DNA of 64,000 nucleotides from Sebastes aleutianus (Eukaryota > Chordata > Actinopteri > Perciformes > Sebastidae). The stretch covers positions 5,311,742-5,375,741 of the forward strand of contig CAKAKS010000066.1 in NCBI GenBank assembly GCA_916700875.1. Reading direction: 5' to 3'. Shown here in pieces: positions 14,601 to 26,689 of the stretch (its first letter is position 1; each line of letters begins with the position of its first letter). The translations under genes and the position numbers were made by a program. The notes beneath the pieces were generated by a model. That model worked only from the letters and a program-made list of their open reading frames with translations, had not been told where the DNA came from and made no database searches.

Positions 14601-15248
14601 CTTTTCTTTGTGGTAGTTTCCATCATATTGCGCCTAAATCTGCAGAGCTTGTGACTTTGCGGTGACTTGCAATTTTCCCCGTTGGGCGTAGCGTAGGAAA
14701 GACGGTGAAATGTCAACCTGCACTTGACCCACGTGTGTGCAGTTTGACAGCAAACACAACCCCGTGATGACAGCCTTCCCTGCTTTCTTCATATCCTTCA
14801 TTGGATAAAAGCCAGATTTTAAGAAAAGTGTCTGTCCTGCAGCGGTTTGACTTTTGAAAACTAGAGTCAATGAAAATGTGGGACATCGTCTCAATATGTG
14901 GGACGTGGGACAATAAGGGATAAAAATGCTGTGCAGTCCCTCGTAAAGTGGGACACCTGGTCACCCTATGAAGAAAATGAGATGTTTGTTACGTGCAGTA
15001 GTTGAGGTTCTTGTCATTATCTGAAATGTAACTTCACATCAGTCGTATTTCATATGCAGAATAAGATTTGTTGAGAGTTTCTACAACTTCCTGTCAACAT
15101 TTATCTGACCTATCTTTTGACAGATGTGTGCTCTGTTTCTTTGTGCATTTATTAATTCTTACCTGTGTTTTGTTTCTCTGCAGTAATTGAGCTGAAGACG
15201 GAGGACAGGAGCAAGTTTCTGGATGCACTCATCACCCTCCTGTCATGA
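8647..15248 (+). CDS. cdc45: Cell division cycle protein 45 (CMG helicase subunit), complete
   Basis: Eighteen coding exons join without a frame break to 569 aa (human protein 566): 8647-8697, 8854-8913, 10119-10211, 10322-10459, 11035-11184, 11287-11345, 11437-11485, 11742-11803, 11916-11966, 12110-12229, 12349-12480, 12606-12704, 12791-12952, 13064-13202, 13298-13381, 13490-13608, 14113-14189, 15184-15248 (TGA). All introns are GT-AG. The product starts MFVTDIRKEFYEV. It has the DHH/RecJ-like first motif (VASDIDS, residues 23-29), the block FVLINCGANVDLL, an acidic linker (about residues 136-154) followed by KRRR, and the conserved tail KFLDALITLLS. Cdc45 joins MCM2-7 and GINS as the replicative helicase in the nucleus; it is related to RecJ but has no nuclease activity. 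Introns 2, 4 and 17 carry short inverted-repeat elements. Poly(A) signal at 15489. Confidence 0.97.
8995..9190. repeat. Common fish dispersed repeat in cdc45 intron 2
   Basis: Contains TTTATTTAACCAGGTAAAA followed by an imperfect dyad around TTGAGAACCAATTCTCA and then GACCTGGCCC. I recognise this as a very common fish repeat. It encodes nothing; its edges are approximate. Confidence 0.55.
9382..10074. mobile_element. TTAA-flanked MITE with GCTGCAGT ends, cdc45 intron 2
   Basis: A 693-bp element with inverted ends: TTAAAGCTGCAGTAGG on the left and CCCACTGCAGCTTTAA on the right. The outermost TTAA on each side fits a target duplication of piggyBac type. There is no transposase frame, so it would be a non-autonomous element (MITE). 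It takes up over half of intron 2. Family name unknown. Confidence 0.75.
10536..10908. mobile_element. hAT-type MITE with 8-bp target duplication, cdc45 intron 4
   Basis: A 373-bp AT-rich element with ends GGGCTGGGCGATAT and its inverted partner ATATTGCCCAGCCC. It is flanked by AATGTGCT (10528-10535) and AATGTACT (10909-10916), an 8-bp direct repeat with one mismatch. An 8-bp duplication is typical of the hAT superfamily. No coding capacity. A relative lies at 37057-37368. Confidence 0.8.
13670..13990. repeat. AT-rich dispersed element in cdc45 intron 16
   Basis: Begins near GGGTGTAACGATACATTG and ends near TTAATTGTGCAGCCCTA, with several ATCGATA motifs inside. The composition resembles the short hAT-like elements of fish, but I could not define matching terminal repeats. 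Confidence 0.4.
14361..14970. mobile_element. MITE with CATAGGGTGACCAG ends, cdc45 intron 17
   Basis: A 610-bp segment bounded by perfect 14-bp inverted ends, CATAGGGTGACCAG and CTGGTCACCCTATG. The subterminal sequence repeats GTGGGACA motifs on both sides. A TA target duplication is possible but cannot be proved here. No transposase frame; short minus-strand open frames inside are probably chance. Confidence 0.8.
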
Positions 15249-15488
15249 GAGGGAACGTGAGCACGAGTCTTGAGCATCTTAATGTCAGACATGTACAGCG
15301 TCACCAGTACAAGAACTTCATCCATGATCTCAAAGTTTTTAAATCAGTTGTGTGTGTGTATATTGTACAGTCTTTTTGTAAATGTGTGGAAGTCTTATTT
15401 TTGCTTTTTAAATTTGTGTAACATGTGTGTTTTATTCTTGTCGATGTATGTGAGTGATTCATCACATTTTTACATTTTAAACATGTTT

Positions 15489-15494
15489 AATAAA
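15489..15494 (+). terminator. cdc45: cdc45 poly(A) signal
   Basis: AATAAA 241 bases after the cdc45 stop codon, preceded by a T/G-rich 3' UTR. It is the first consensus signal after the stop. Confidence 0.7.
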
Positions 15495-16674
15495 TCATAG
15501 TAAGTTACTTAAATGCTTTGTTTGTTATAGTTATTGTTTCCATGAGTCTTTGAAACATGGGAGCTGTGAAATGTAGGAAACTGCCTCTATAGTCTTGTAT
15601 AAAAATGGCTCTATCTTCGCTTTTTAGATTCATATTATTAGCAGCTTCTCTTATTATATTTTTATACATGCCATTTATATTTTTATTGCGTTTATGCTGC
15701 CAAGTCTCTAAATGAGATCCCATCACTTAGCAGGATAGACGCTTGCTGTCTTGCTGAGTTAAATCACAGGCTAACTTCAAATACTCCAAACTGGGTGACA
15801 CCCGATTCCCTTAATACGGTCGGTATTGGCACCGACACCGATCCTGCGTGTCTGATCCTGTGTCTCTTATCAGCGCTGCCACTTTGATATTTCAGTCAGT
15901 TAACTCAATTAGGAACTGTAATAATAAAAAAGACTTTCACAGTGTAAAACCCAGTAGTTCTTAACCTGTATACCTTTAAACAACAACATAGAAACACCTG
16001 TTTACAGCCCCTATAACAGGTGGCCGAGTGCTGAGCAGTTCAACCAGTTAATTTCATGCAGACTGAAGTATTCCAAAAGGAAAAACAACATGTTTTGATG
16101 TTCCAAGTGATGTTAAGAACCAGTATTATTGTTTTGTGGTCAAAAGGACCACAAGGACCTCTTCTATTTGTCAAAAAGGGAAGTTGAACTTTCTCTGGTG
16201 TCATAAAACAAAGATCTGGCAGAGCGTCGGCTGTTGGCAGCGAGACTGATCCAAACTGATTACCCGCTTTTTATCCTGATCCAAACTTTTGTTTTGCTGA
16301 CGCACAACTTGTGGTTCCAAAGAAAGTAAAATCGCTCTCGTGAAAGTATTTTCTAGGTTTAATGAACTTAACTTCTCCTCTCTTGAGCTCAGCCCCCCCG
16401 CTCATTTGTGGGGCAAAGGTGAGGGCTGGGACCTTGGCCCACATTGGAGAAAGTAGGCCAGGCTTCCTGGTGGGGATTTGCTGAGAGTGACTTGGAGAAA
16501 GGTGGAGCCTGAGCTGCTCTCCGAGGGTTAATTAAGATCTTTATCGCTCCTGGATCAGGATGCGATCGTGACTTTCGGAGCGGAGGGTGTTTGGGTGGTT
16601 TCTCAGGAAAGTCCGGACTGAAACGTGCCGTGATCGGCATCGAGCTGCAGCAAAAAGGATGTTGAGGTTTTGTG

Positions 16675-16705
<31 letters not shown>

Positions 16706-17175
16706 GTCATCCCTTAATTGTGTATGAATGTGTACATCTGGCTGCTTCCTCTGGGTCAACTGTTTGAGAACTATTTACATCCGTAATGATATTGTTTACA
16801 GTCACAGCAGCGTGATGTTATCCAGCAGAAATAACGCCCCAAACATTTCTAGACACATTTATATCATTAACAGGGCGGAGGTTATTTTTAGAGACATAAT
16901 TATCATGAATTGCGGATTAATGTGTCTTCAGGGGCCTCTCTCTTTATCCTTTTTATCTCTTTCATGTCTTCTGGTGAGTGTGCATGTTTTGAACATGTTT
17001 TAGTTGGTTGATTTAATAGCTGTTCTGGAGCTTTGGATTAATATAGATTTTTTCTGAGCACTTTTGAGGCCTTTGTGTCGGCTCAAAATCTGAGGTTCAA
17101 AGTTTACTCTTGACCTTTGAAACTGCAGTAGAGAGAACCATTTCAGCTGTTTTGGAGCATACCTAGCTTTTTAAT
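15495..17175. other. Intergenic, with a CAT microsatellite
   Basis: No gene recognised. The part at 16380-16640 is less AT-rich and less repetitive than its surroundings. 16675-16710 is a CAT/ATG trinucleotide array. The rest looks like ordinary intergenic DNA. Confidence 0.5.
16675..16710. repeat. (CAT)n microsatellite
   Basis: About twelve CAT units with one CGT interruption. On the minus strand it produces a run of aspartate codons in a chance open frame, which should not be called a gene. Confidence 0.9.
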
Positions 17176-17770
17176 AGGGCTGTCAATCGATTAAAATATT
17201 TAATCGCAAATTAATCACATTTTTATCTGTTCAAAATGTCCCTTAAAGGGAGATTTGTCAAGTATTTAATACTCTTGTCAACATGGGAGTGGACAAATAT
17301 GCTGCTTCGTGTAAATGTATGTATATATTTATTATTTGAAATCAATTAACAACACAAAACAATGACAGATATTGTCCAGAAACCCTCACAGGTACTGCAT
17401 TTAACATAAGAAATATGCTCAAATCATAACATGGCAAACTGCAGCCCAACAGACAACAACAGCTGTCAGTGTGTCAGTGTGCTGACTTGACTATGACTTG
17501 CCCCAAAGCTGCATGTGATTATCATAAAGTGATCATGTCTGTAAAGGGGAGACTCATGGGTACCCATAGAACCCATTTACATTCACATATCTGGAGGTCA
17601 GAGGTCAAGGGACCCCTTTGAAAATGCCCATGACAGTTTTTCCCTCACCAAAATGTATCGTAAAGTTGGAGCGTTATTTAACCTCTTTCGAGACAAGCTA
17701 GTATGACATGGTTGGTACCAATGGATTCATTAGGTTTTCTAGTTTCATATGATGCCAGTTACACAGGAAT
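17176..17770 (+). repeat. Dispersed element 'AGGGCTGTCAA', copy 1
   Basis: Starts AGGGCTGTCAATCGATTAAA. It contains a block (GGGGAGACTCATGGGTACCC, then AGGTCAAGGGACCCCTTTG, then a GCGTTATTTAACCT stretch) that recurs at 45140-45425, 51692-51925 and 58640-59340, and on the opposite strand at 20650-20885. The right end is lost or diverged here. No coding capacity. Confidence 0.75.
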
Positions 17771-19273
17771 ATCTAATTAAAGTTTGCTAGCAGTAGCCAC
17801 CACAAGCTACTAGTCACACCAGACTAAGTGAGGCTGTAACAGCAAAACCTCTGAAGGTGTTTTATTGCCTTTAAATTACATTTTTCATTTGTAAGAGGAA
17901 GATTGTGCATTTTCTTCTTTCAACATTTACATAGTCTTACTTTAAAGTGCTCAGAAAATTTGAATTACATGACATCTGGGAGAAATCCTGATGCTGCTGC
18001 TGAAGATCATGTAATATGATCACAAGCCTGCAACAGTTATTAAATGGAGTTTGTGGTGAGATTGTTTACTCAGCTGCTGTTTCTGAGGTCGAGAATGAAC
18101 TTTGAACCTCGTGTTTTAGTTGTGTCCCTATGTTTTCTCTGTGTTGCCTGTTGAGGATCGAGCCTAAACAACGGTTGTTTTCACTCAACTGACACTCAGC
18201 TGGTCAGTGAGCACAGACGGCGGTAGCATCAGTCGGTCTGTGAGGAGATCCACCTGTTCGGCCCGTCGTTCGGCCTTCTCCCCTCAGCCATCAATCACTT
18301 TGCTCTCCATCCCCCCTCTTGCACCTCTGGTGAAGTGGGGCCACTGCCCTTTCCGCCGCTCTGCATCTGAGGAATGTGGCATGCAACGGACTCAACACAC
18401 ACCCACACACCCACACACTGAGGGAAACATACCCCCAAAGGCAGGACCGTACAGCCGATAGATGTGTAGATGTGCAGAGCAACAGTCGTGTTGCCTGTTA
18501 CTCCTGAGGGCTGAGCTGCTGAGTGGAGCTTTAGGTGGATGTTGGTGGAAGTGATGATGCAGTGATGGAGGTCACAGTATGTTCAGGCTCATATGATGCA
18601 GTATTTCACCATATTAACCACTTTCCTGTATTTGAGATATGATATTGTACGTACTAGGGCTGCATGATTTAAAAAAAACAAAACACCTTCATATCTTATT
18701 TATGGGCTACATGATCATTTTTGATAGATGAGGATTTTATGCAACTGAACCTCCCAGAAACTCTTGTTCTCAAAATCACTTAACCCAATCCAAAATATCA
18801 GATAACCGCTGCAATTTGGTAAAGAGTATTGCCCGACTGATACTGGATTTTCTTTAGACAGATGGTGATATATGAGAGTTACAATAAATCTTACCATATA
18901 GCAGCTTCTATTATTTTTTTTTTATATAAATGCATAATGAGGATCCCATAAATATCCCCTCCAGACATGTTTTATAGGACATGAAAATACTAATATAATT
19001 TGTGTCTGATTTGTTTTTTTCTGGAAAAATTGCTCAGTTATGGTTGAAAAGTCTTCAAATTACATAACACCTTCTTCTCTTATTGAAAAAAAAACAAGAC
19101 TCTATAAATATACAAATATTTTTTATATTTTTTTACCTGCTGGACGCAAGAAGTCTCCTACGTCACTGAAAAGAAAACACTCATCGTGTTTGTGCACTAA
19201 AGCTTACAGGTTTTCACTCCACATGTGGGTAAATTACATTTATTTAAAATGAAAAAAAAATTATAAAATGTAT

Positions 19274-19320
<47 letters not shown>

Positions 19321-20649
19321 CTTATTTACCTATTTATTTATTATTATAAAATTTATAAAACAATATAAAAACTAAAAATTTAATTCAATATATAATAATT
19401 GAACATCCAAACTAGTTGTGATGTCTCAAAATGATGCTTATAGTTACATGCGTACAAGGTGAGCACGGAAAAAACGTTTCTCCTTCAGCTCATGCATGTG
19501 ACAACAGATACCATCATATGTACCAAGGAGGTCATTTTACAGTAAAAAAAACATCTATAAATATATAATTTGTTTCTCTAAATGACCTCAAACATATCTT
19601 TGACATTTCTCTACTGGAATATCTTCTTACTTATTTGCCAACATGTATGTCAAAACCAATATATCTGCGAAGATGTAATACCAGCTGACATCTTGGCCTG
19701 GTTGATTTATCGGTCCCAAATAGATGAATAACTTTGGTGTTCCCAACACTATTTATTTGGTGCCGCCAGTTGCTCAAAATCTCTGCTTGTTCAACAATAA
19801 CAGTCTTTATCCACCAGTTTGTGGTTATATGGTGACAGAGTCTTCAATATTTGCTTATTGCAGCCAGTAGGACGTTTATCTTTTTTGCTGATGGTCACGA
19901 TAAAACAATGTCCTTTTCTTGAACTCAACTTCAGCTGAAGTTGAGTAATGTACAACATCTGCAGACACTTTAACACTGAGGTCAAGTTTTGTAATATTTC
20001 CTTTGAAGAATTATAACAAATTGCTTCATTTCCTTTTTCTGCGCATCCTTCTCGAACAGTTTCAGTTGTTTTCATCTGTCCTCTCGTACGTCTCTTTCTC
20101 TCAGATTCCAGATAGGATTAGTTTTACTGGACAGCCAGAGACAAAGAGTTACAGCTGACTGTTCCTGCCCGTCTCCCCGTCATGCTTTGACACACAAGCC
20201 CAGTATGTGGTAAACCTCCCAAACTTCATATACAAACATTTCACTAAAATCCTCTGTCGTCAGAAACAATAAACCCGTCCTGACGTCAGACCTGCTGCTG
20301 CTGGTAGCTTCATGTCAGCCTGTCAGCCCACAGATGCCCTTAATGATCCCTGACCCCCGTGACCTTTAACCCCCTCGAGACCTCTCACAGTCGGGGTGTT
20401 ATTCCCCGAATCGCTCTCCTCTCTTCTATTGTTTTAAAGTGCTTTCAGCCAAAAGAGATTAGCATTGCCTGGTAAAACTTTGCATGAATTTGAGACGTAT
20501 TGATGTCGACTGAATCGGCTTCATTCAGACAAACTGCAAGACCGATGAAATTAAATGTGTAGGTGTCATTTATTTAAATATATTACAATTAACCCTCTGA
20601 GACCCGCGATCCCGACTGACTTTACTGTCTTTCAGAGGCTGTAGCAGGT
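17771..20649. other. Intergenic, with a TTTA microsatellite
   Basis: No gene recognised. The stretch around 18120-18440 is less AT-rich and could be an unannotated conserved element, but I have no direct evidence. 19271-19340 is a TTTA array. Confidence 0.5.
19271..19340. repeat. (TTTA)n microsatellite
   Basis: About seventeen near-perfect TTTA units in AT-rich flanks. Confidence 0.9.
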
Positions 20650-20885
20650 TCAGTTTTAGGGCTGGAATGAAGCTACAGATATCATATGAAACCTAAAGAA
20701 TCAATTGGTAATCATGTCATACTAGTTTGTCGTGAAAGAGGCTAAATAACGCTCCAAAATTGGACTAAATTTTGAAGAGGAAAAATCGGCATTGCCATTT
20801 TCAAAGGGGTCCCTTGACCTCTGACCTCAAGATATGTGAATGAAAATAGGTTCTAAGGGTACCCACGAGTCTCCCCTTTACAGAT
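20650..20885 (-). repeat. Core of the 'AGGGCTGTCAA' element, reversed
   Basis: Contains CAAAGGGGTCCCTTGACCTC and GGGTACCCACGAGTCTCCCC, the reverse complement of the core of the copies at 17176, 45140 and 58640. It is flanked on the left by an unrelated-looking segment (AACCCTCTGAGACCCGCGAT), so it may be a different subfamily sharing the core. Confidence 0.7.
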
Positions 20886-22782
20886 GTGGTGGAAAACTGC
20901 CACAGAACTATGTTAAACATTGTAAAGATACATATATAACATACATATATAAAACAGTACAATATGTTGGCATAGAAGGGTTAATGTCGAACCATTCTGA
21001 CAGTGATAGTGACGTTCTCTAGAAAGTGCAGGAAACAGCCATCGTAACGTTAGACTTTGATACTGAGATATCCTGTTTCTATTTGTATTAGACCAGAACA
21101 GGCCAGATCTGGGAACTACGGGAAAAACCAGAAGGGGATTAATCATTACCTTAATTAAGGGTGTGTGTTATGTTGTTTCGATATACTGATGTACTCGAAA
21201 ATACAAATCAGTTCTTGTATCGACTTCAGAGACGCAAGGCTCAGATCTTTTATGCCCACTTTATGATGATCACATGCAGTTTTATGCATGATGTATAAAT
21301 GTGTTATTTTCGCCTATTCTAAAATGATGTATTTGAATATTTCTACATACTGGGGTCCCTAAACAGTCTTGGAATTACATAAAGTGGGTATCACTGCAAA
21401 GCAGAGACTCTTGTGGATCCAATGAGCCAAATTATATGAATGTGTGATGATGTTAGTCCCCATAGTAGCCATTTCGTTGTAGTGAGACCATTTTTTAAAA
21501 ATTTGACCTCACTGTATAAAATGACCTGTGGTGACCTCTAGGATAATCACAGCCTCATGAAACTTTACAGCCACAAACTAGAGACCTAGAACATTTAGAG
21601 GATGGATGGCTTTCCCAGGTAGGTTAACAATAAGGGGGTTTCTGAGCAGTTTACACAACAGAAGTGCTCGCCATCCAATCGCCGAAAAATGCAATTCTTG
21701 CAGAAATCTCCAAATGTCAAAAGTTTTTGATCCCAAACGTCACGCTGCTGGAGTATTACATTGCCCCATGTTTGCCGTGCGGTAATTTATGCACCATGTA
21801 AACACAGAATTAGCTTACAAAGTGAAGGACTTATAAGTACATTTTGACCCTCTTAAAGACCTTTATAATGACAGTTAATATTGTGCTCCTATATTTAAAA
21901 AAAAAAATTACAATTAATTAAATTAACTTACTGTCACACATGGAGCTTTTCTCTGGGCAGTGGCTGCTTCTGTATTTAAGATGGAGCATGTTTATGTGTA
22001 AATATGTTTTCCACTGCTTGCTTTTTAAGACACAGTTGGGGGGAAACCCAGCTGGTTTGTCATTCACAATGAATTTAAGTTTACACAGACACTGGGATGC
22101 CAGGGAGGAAAAGTGAAGGAGGCCAGCAGGCTGAAAACACAACAGCTTCATTCTGCAGTCGGGTGTCTTTTCTTTCACTCTCAGCGGTGGGTGGCTCAGT
22201 CATGCCGGACTCCCTTTAGTGGATGACATGCACTACAACTTTCATTCTTGAGAAATACACTGCGGTCCCATGCACAAAGACAGAGAAAAGAGCTCAGAGA
22301 GAGAAAGAAACACTTTAACTTGGGTTTGTTTTGTTAGATATATGTGACTTTTTTCAAGTGTTGACTTCTCCAACCGTCCTGAGAATAACAAGTTTTCCTG
22401 CAATTAGTGTGGAAACAATACACTTAGTACACCTCGAACTCCTGTTTGTGTGTGTGTGTGACAGTCTGTTTGTTTACTCAGCCACTGATTGCCGTATCCT
22501 ATGTTAATATGGGACTCCGAGTTACCAGAAGAGCTAAAAGCAACACCACCTGCGCCACTGTGATTGCAAACATGGTGTATAAACACGAGCTGCTGCAGCC
22601 CTCCATGTTGGAGGAGATTTTTTGTTTCCCTGACTGACATCACATACATTTCGGTAACCATGCCAAATCAGAAATGTCTCCTGATCCCTCCAAGACATTC
22701 CTCATGCTGCCAGGCCTCCTCTTCATCTCAGCAGAGGGCTGTCATTCACCCCTTTGTCTCGTCCAACTTACCTTCATGTCTC

Positions 22783-22803
22783 TGTGTGTGTGTGTGTGTG
22801 TGT
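22783..22803. repeat. (TG)n microsatellite
   Basis: About ten TG units. Confidence 0.85.
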
Positions 22804-23201
22804 GAGTATCTATTTAAAATTGCCTCCTCATGATGATATACTGTATGGAAACATGATCTCACTCAGTCAGGCATGGAAGGAGTTGAGACTCCCCGTTTCG
22901 ACTAATCCTCTCTTATATTTTAGAGATAAAACCGTCACCGTGCGCTCTATTTATCACTCTGTTGAGAAAACACTTCATCTGTTGCTGTAAAACTGTTGTT
23001 GGCTTGTCTCAAATGACTCATCAATCCTTTAATATTGTGTAGTTTTGGGAAAGTGCAATTGAATATTTGGCAGCACTTTTTATAAATATTAAGGTTATGT
23101 CAAACAAATGAAAGTTAAAAGTTACATAATTCCCTTGTACCGTGTTTGGGAGTGCTTTAACCACCAAACCTCACACACCCAACACATACATACACTCCAC
23201 C

Positions 23202-23268
23202 CCTCCTCCTCCTCCTCCTCCTCGTCCTCCTCCTCCTCCTCCTCCTCCTCGTCCTCCTCCTCCTCCTC
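23202..23268. repeat. (CCT)n homopyrimidine tract
   Basis: About 67 bp of CCT/TCC units with two GTC interruptions. Polypurine-polypyrimidine tracts of this kind can form triplex DNA. It creates poly-Ser, poly-Pro and poly-Glu frames on both strands that are not genes. Confidence 0.9.
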
Positions 23269-24310
23269 TCCCACACCCTCCATGTTCCTTCCTGTTTCCT
23301 GTTCCGCTGTCCGCTGCACAGGAAGCCTGGTCGTGCTACTGCGCTGCAACAAAAACTCGTGAGTCACCGAGCCGTAAAACTTTGCGGACATGCATTAGAA
23401 AAGAAACATGGTGTGTGCTTTTTGTTTTTTTTCTGATCTCCATCTTTTACCACTAACTAACATTGTTTCTCAAACAAACGGCTCACGGGGTCTTTAACTC
23501 TGTATACACAAAGCCACATTTGTCCTCCATGTTTAACCACCTGCTGACTCTTGGCTTCACTATCTGTGAGTAAGCGCCGTCCTGCTGGGGACGTCTGTGG
23601 ACTGTATGCACCTGCTGGCTCTGAGTCAGTCTGAGTCAATCAATTATAACGTTAATTAAGTCTCCTTTATCTTATGACTCACTGCGACATTCACTTTGAA
23701 GAAACTATGTGATTATATGAGATTAAAACTTCAAATTGGCAGAATTTCCATGAGCTGACGTGTCGCCGGTTATTTGCTGGGGTGAGGAGGAGCTCGGGGG
23801 AGTTGAGGGTTGTGACCCCTCCATCAAATGCCGTGGATTCTGCTTCGATGAGATCATGCCTGGTCGGTTGAGGGAAGTGACTTTCGACTCGCCTGACCTG
23901 AGGCCATATTCAGAGTTCAAAGTTCATGTCATGAGAAACCTCACCAAAAAAAAGGCACAACGCTCACTGGCTGCAGCACAAATCTGACAGACCAGTACGC
24001 AACCTGACATGACCTTAACCATGTGGCCCTCGCTCCGCTCCGCCGGGCCGAGGGAGGTCAAGTTTAGAGGTCAAAATGTCCTGTTATGTCATCTATTTTC
24101 TATGAGACATCTCTGAGATATCAGCCACATTTATTTATCATTTGTTTATATTCACTCCCTTTGACCAGAAGAAATGTTTCTAAAGTGCAACACTTAACAT
24201 TTGCTCTTAAAGTGAAACACAATGAAACAAATGTGTTTCTGCTGTCACAGCTCTTTTTGCGGTCACCATTACAGGCTTTAAGAAAATCCCTCCTTCATCT
24301 TCTACACTGC

Positions 24311-24313
<3 letters not shown>

Positions 24314-24349
<36 letters not shown>
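24314..24349. repeat. (TG)n microsatellite
   Basis: About eighteen TG units. Confidence 0.9.
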
Positions 24350-24351
<2 letters not shown>

Positions 24352-24553
24352 ATGCCTGCAGGAATGTCTGCCGGCCAGGCCTTTTATTAGGCTCATCCAT
24401 ACCACCACATTATAGGCTCCCGTAACCAGGCAACTGCAGGTTCTGGCTGGTTACCATGGCGAGCCCCATTGAGTGACGTCGCTGGCCCTATTTGCCTCTC
24501 TCCTCATTGGAATGAGGGCCTTTTTAAAGGTGCACCCCCTCCTCCCAAACTCT

Positions 24554-24557
<4 letters not shown>

Positions 24558-24600
<43 letters not shown>
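24558..24600. repeat. (CA)n microsatellite
   Basis: About twenty-one AC units, only ~210 bp after a TG tract, so the two are inverted with respect to each other. Confidence 0.9.
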
Positions 24601-24605
<5 letters not shown>

Positions 24606-24902
24606 ACATACACTCACTTAACCCCTCACTCTCACACACACACCCGGCGCTTCGTCACCCTCTGTGCGGTGACTAGAGGAGTGGAACTAACAATCCCACA
24701 AAAACATCTCACTGAGGCGGACCAGACTGGACCTTCCAGAGAGTGTCTTTGTGTAGAAAAACCCATACAGACCCCAAAGTAGGAATGCCTACTGTAGCCG
24801 ACTGTACTATGAGTGCAAATCACATAACACAGTATTCTTGATAACATTACCTTTATCTAGTCATTTCACTCAGTTACAACAATGTAACTAGTTTAAAAAG
24901 CA

Positions 24903-25090
24903 TTATTACACGGTTTTGTTGAAAACTCGATTCTGAGACGGTCTGTTATTTCTTTATAGCAGACCGTTGCTACGTATAACAGACCGTTGCTATGGGCACA
25001 GCAATGGCAAACCATTTAAACAATTCGCCCGTGGGAAATATTTAACGGTTGAACTATTTCATATAAATTGTCCATTTCAAATGGACAGCT
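24903..25090. repeat. Fragment of the hairpin-bearing dispersed element
   Basis: Contains CGGTCTGTTATTTC, AGCAGACCGTTGCTA and ATAACAGACCGTTGCTATGG, which match the tails of the elements at 3655-3985 and 63640-63885. It continues into AATTCGCCCGTGGGAAATA, whose reverse complement is found at 34027-34085. Confidence 0.65.
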
Positions 25091-25469
25091 GTATTTGGCT
25101 TGGTAAAAAATACATTTATGTTGATCAAATTAGCTTATGTTTTCTTGTATTTCAGGATATACTAGGCTATATTATGACCAAAACGTGTCCATAAATCATT
25201 TAAATCTATGTACTGCTATCCAGCAGTGGAAATAATACCCTACTATTCTTAAATATTTGCACATTTTGTACAATTTTAGGTCCCGGTATTTAGCTTATTT
25301 CCATATGCCACTTTATTCCAGTTCACTATACTTTCAGGGTATAATGTAGCCTACTTTATACATTTGTTTGACCATCAAACATCAGGCCAACTTTAAAAAT
25401 TACTTTAATAATGAATGTATAAATCAATTATTGTTATAAATTAGCTATGGATGGATATAATAAAAATTA

Positions 25470-25596
25470 ATAATGACTGACAATGACTGATATATTTGAC
25501 TTCAGGACATCTCTGTCTATACATGCTGAAAATCAAACATTTTCACTTTATCTATTTAGATATTTTCCAAAGTTAAAGTCCCTAGAAGTGTATGAT
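25470..25596 (-). repeat. Segment with a near-identical inverted copy at 35930
   Basis: The reverse complement of this stretch (containing CTGAAAATCAAACATTTTC and CAGGACATCTCTGTC) matches 35930-36060 almost base for base. It is a dispersed repeat or part of a local rearrangement around the claudin gene. Confidence 0.75.
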
Positions 25597-26689
25597 TTAA
25601 CTTTTTCCCATGGTCTAGTGTTAAAAAAAGTTAACAAAAAACGCAATAAATCGTAAGATTGAATCGCAATTCTTGTTAAATCGCAATACATATCGAATCG
25701 GCACCCAAGTATCGTGATAGTATCGAATTGGGAGATAGGCGTATTGTCCCAACTTTACAAATTAAACTTTACACACATTAAGCCTACTTTACAAATTACT
25801 TTGATAATCGATTTATAAATTAATTATTGTTATAGATTAGCTATGGATGGATAGGCCTATATTGTACTAGCAAATCAAGCATTCAAAATCAATTAAATGA
25901 ATTAATTGATACAATTCAAACTTTATTGCAGACTCAAGGTCCAGATAAAGAAAAACCAATACATTACATATCATACATTACAATACAAGAAGCAATATAA
26001 AAAGCTATACTAAATATTACAACTTTAATAATAATTTGAATGCAAGATTTTTACTTTTAGCAAAGAATTTTTACATTGTGATAATGTCATTTTAATTAAA
26101 AACTTCTTCCAATCCAATTAAAAATATATTAATATTAAACAGAAATTGAAATAGGTGACATAAAACACCATCAAGGGCACTTTATGGGATATTTCTGGTG
26201 TAAATTGGTGTAAATGTTGTTTACAATAAGGGTCCTGACTAGTCATTACATTTCACAAATTATTCTTAAAATGTGGGTGGTGCATAACCCTCCATCTCAC
26301 CCAAAAAATAAAATAAAATAAAAAATAAACAAATCATATACACAAGACACAATACATAATAGGCTACATAATAAACAACAATCACAGAATCATTGCTATG
26401 AATTAATAAGTATAAAAATAAAGATTAAAACCAAGAGCAACTTGATTTCAAACACCAAAGAGAGACTATATTGGATAATCCAAAAATATTTATGACATTT
26501 AATGTGAAATGGTAAATTATTCCAATCAAAACTCACCTTTTTAGAACTGCTTTTAATGTGTAATTAGTATTGTGTTTTTATATTTTTATATTTTTTTGAT
26601 GTCCTTGTTTTTATGATCATTTTATCTGTGTAAAGTGTCTTTGAGTATCCAGAAAAGTGCTATATAAATAAAATAAATTATTATTATTA
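25597..26689. other. Intergenic, AT-rich degraded repeats
   Basis: Contains a fish-type dispersed motif (ATCGAATCGGCACCCAAGT around 25694) and long AT-rich sequence. No gene recognised. Confidence 0.5.

Larger units (their letters stand above)
20886..24902. other. Intergenic, rich in short tandem repeats
   Basis: No gene recognised on either strand. Holds several microsatellites (listed separately). Open frames at 23108-23456 are products of the CCT array. Confidence 0.55.

Noticed and set aside
16541..16759. Minus-strand frame with a run of aspartates
   Set aside because: Translation of the CAT microsatellite.
23108..23456. Poly-Ser, poly-Pro and poly-Glu frames
   Set aside because: Products of the CCT tract; no splice structure or homology recognised.
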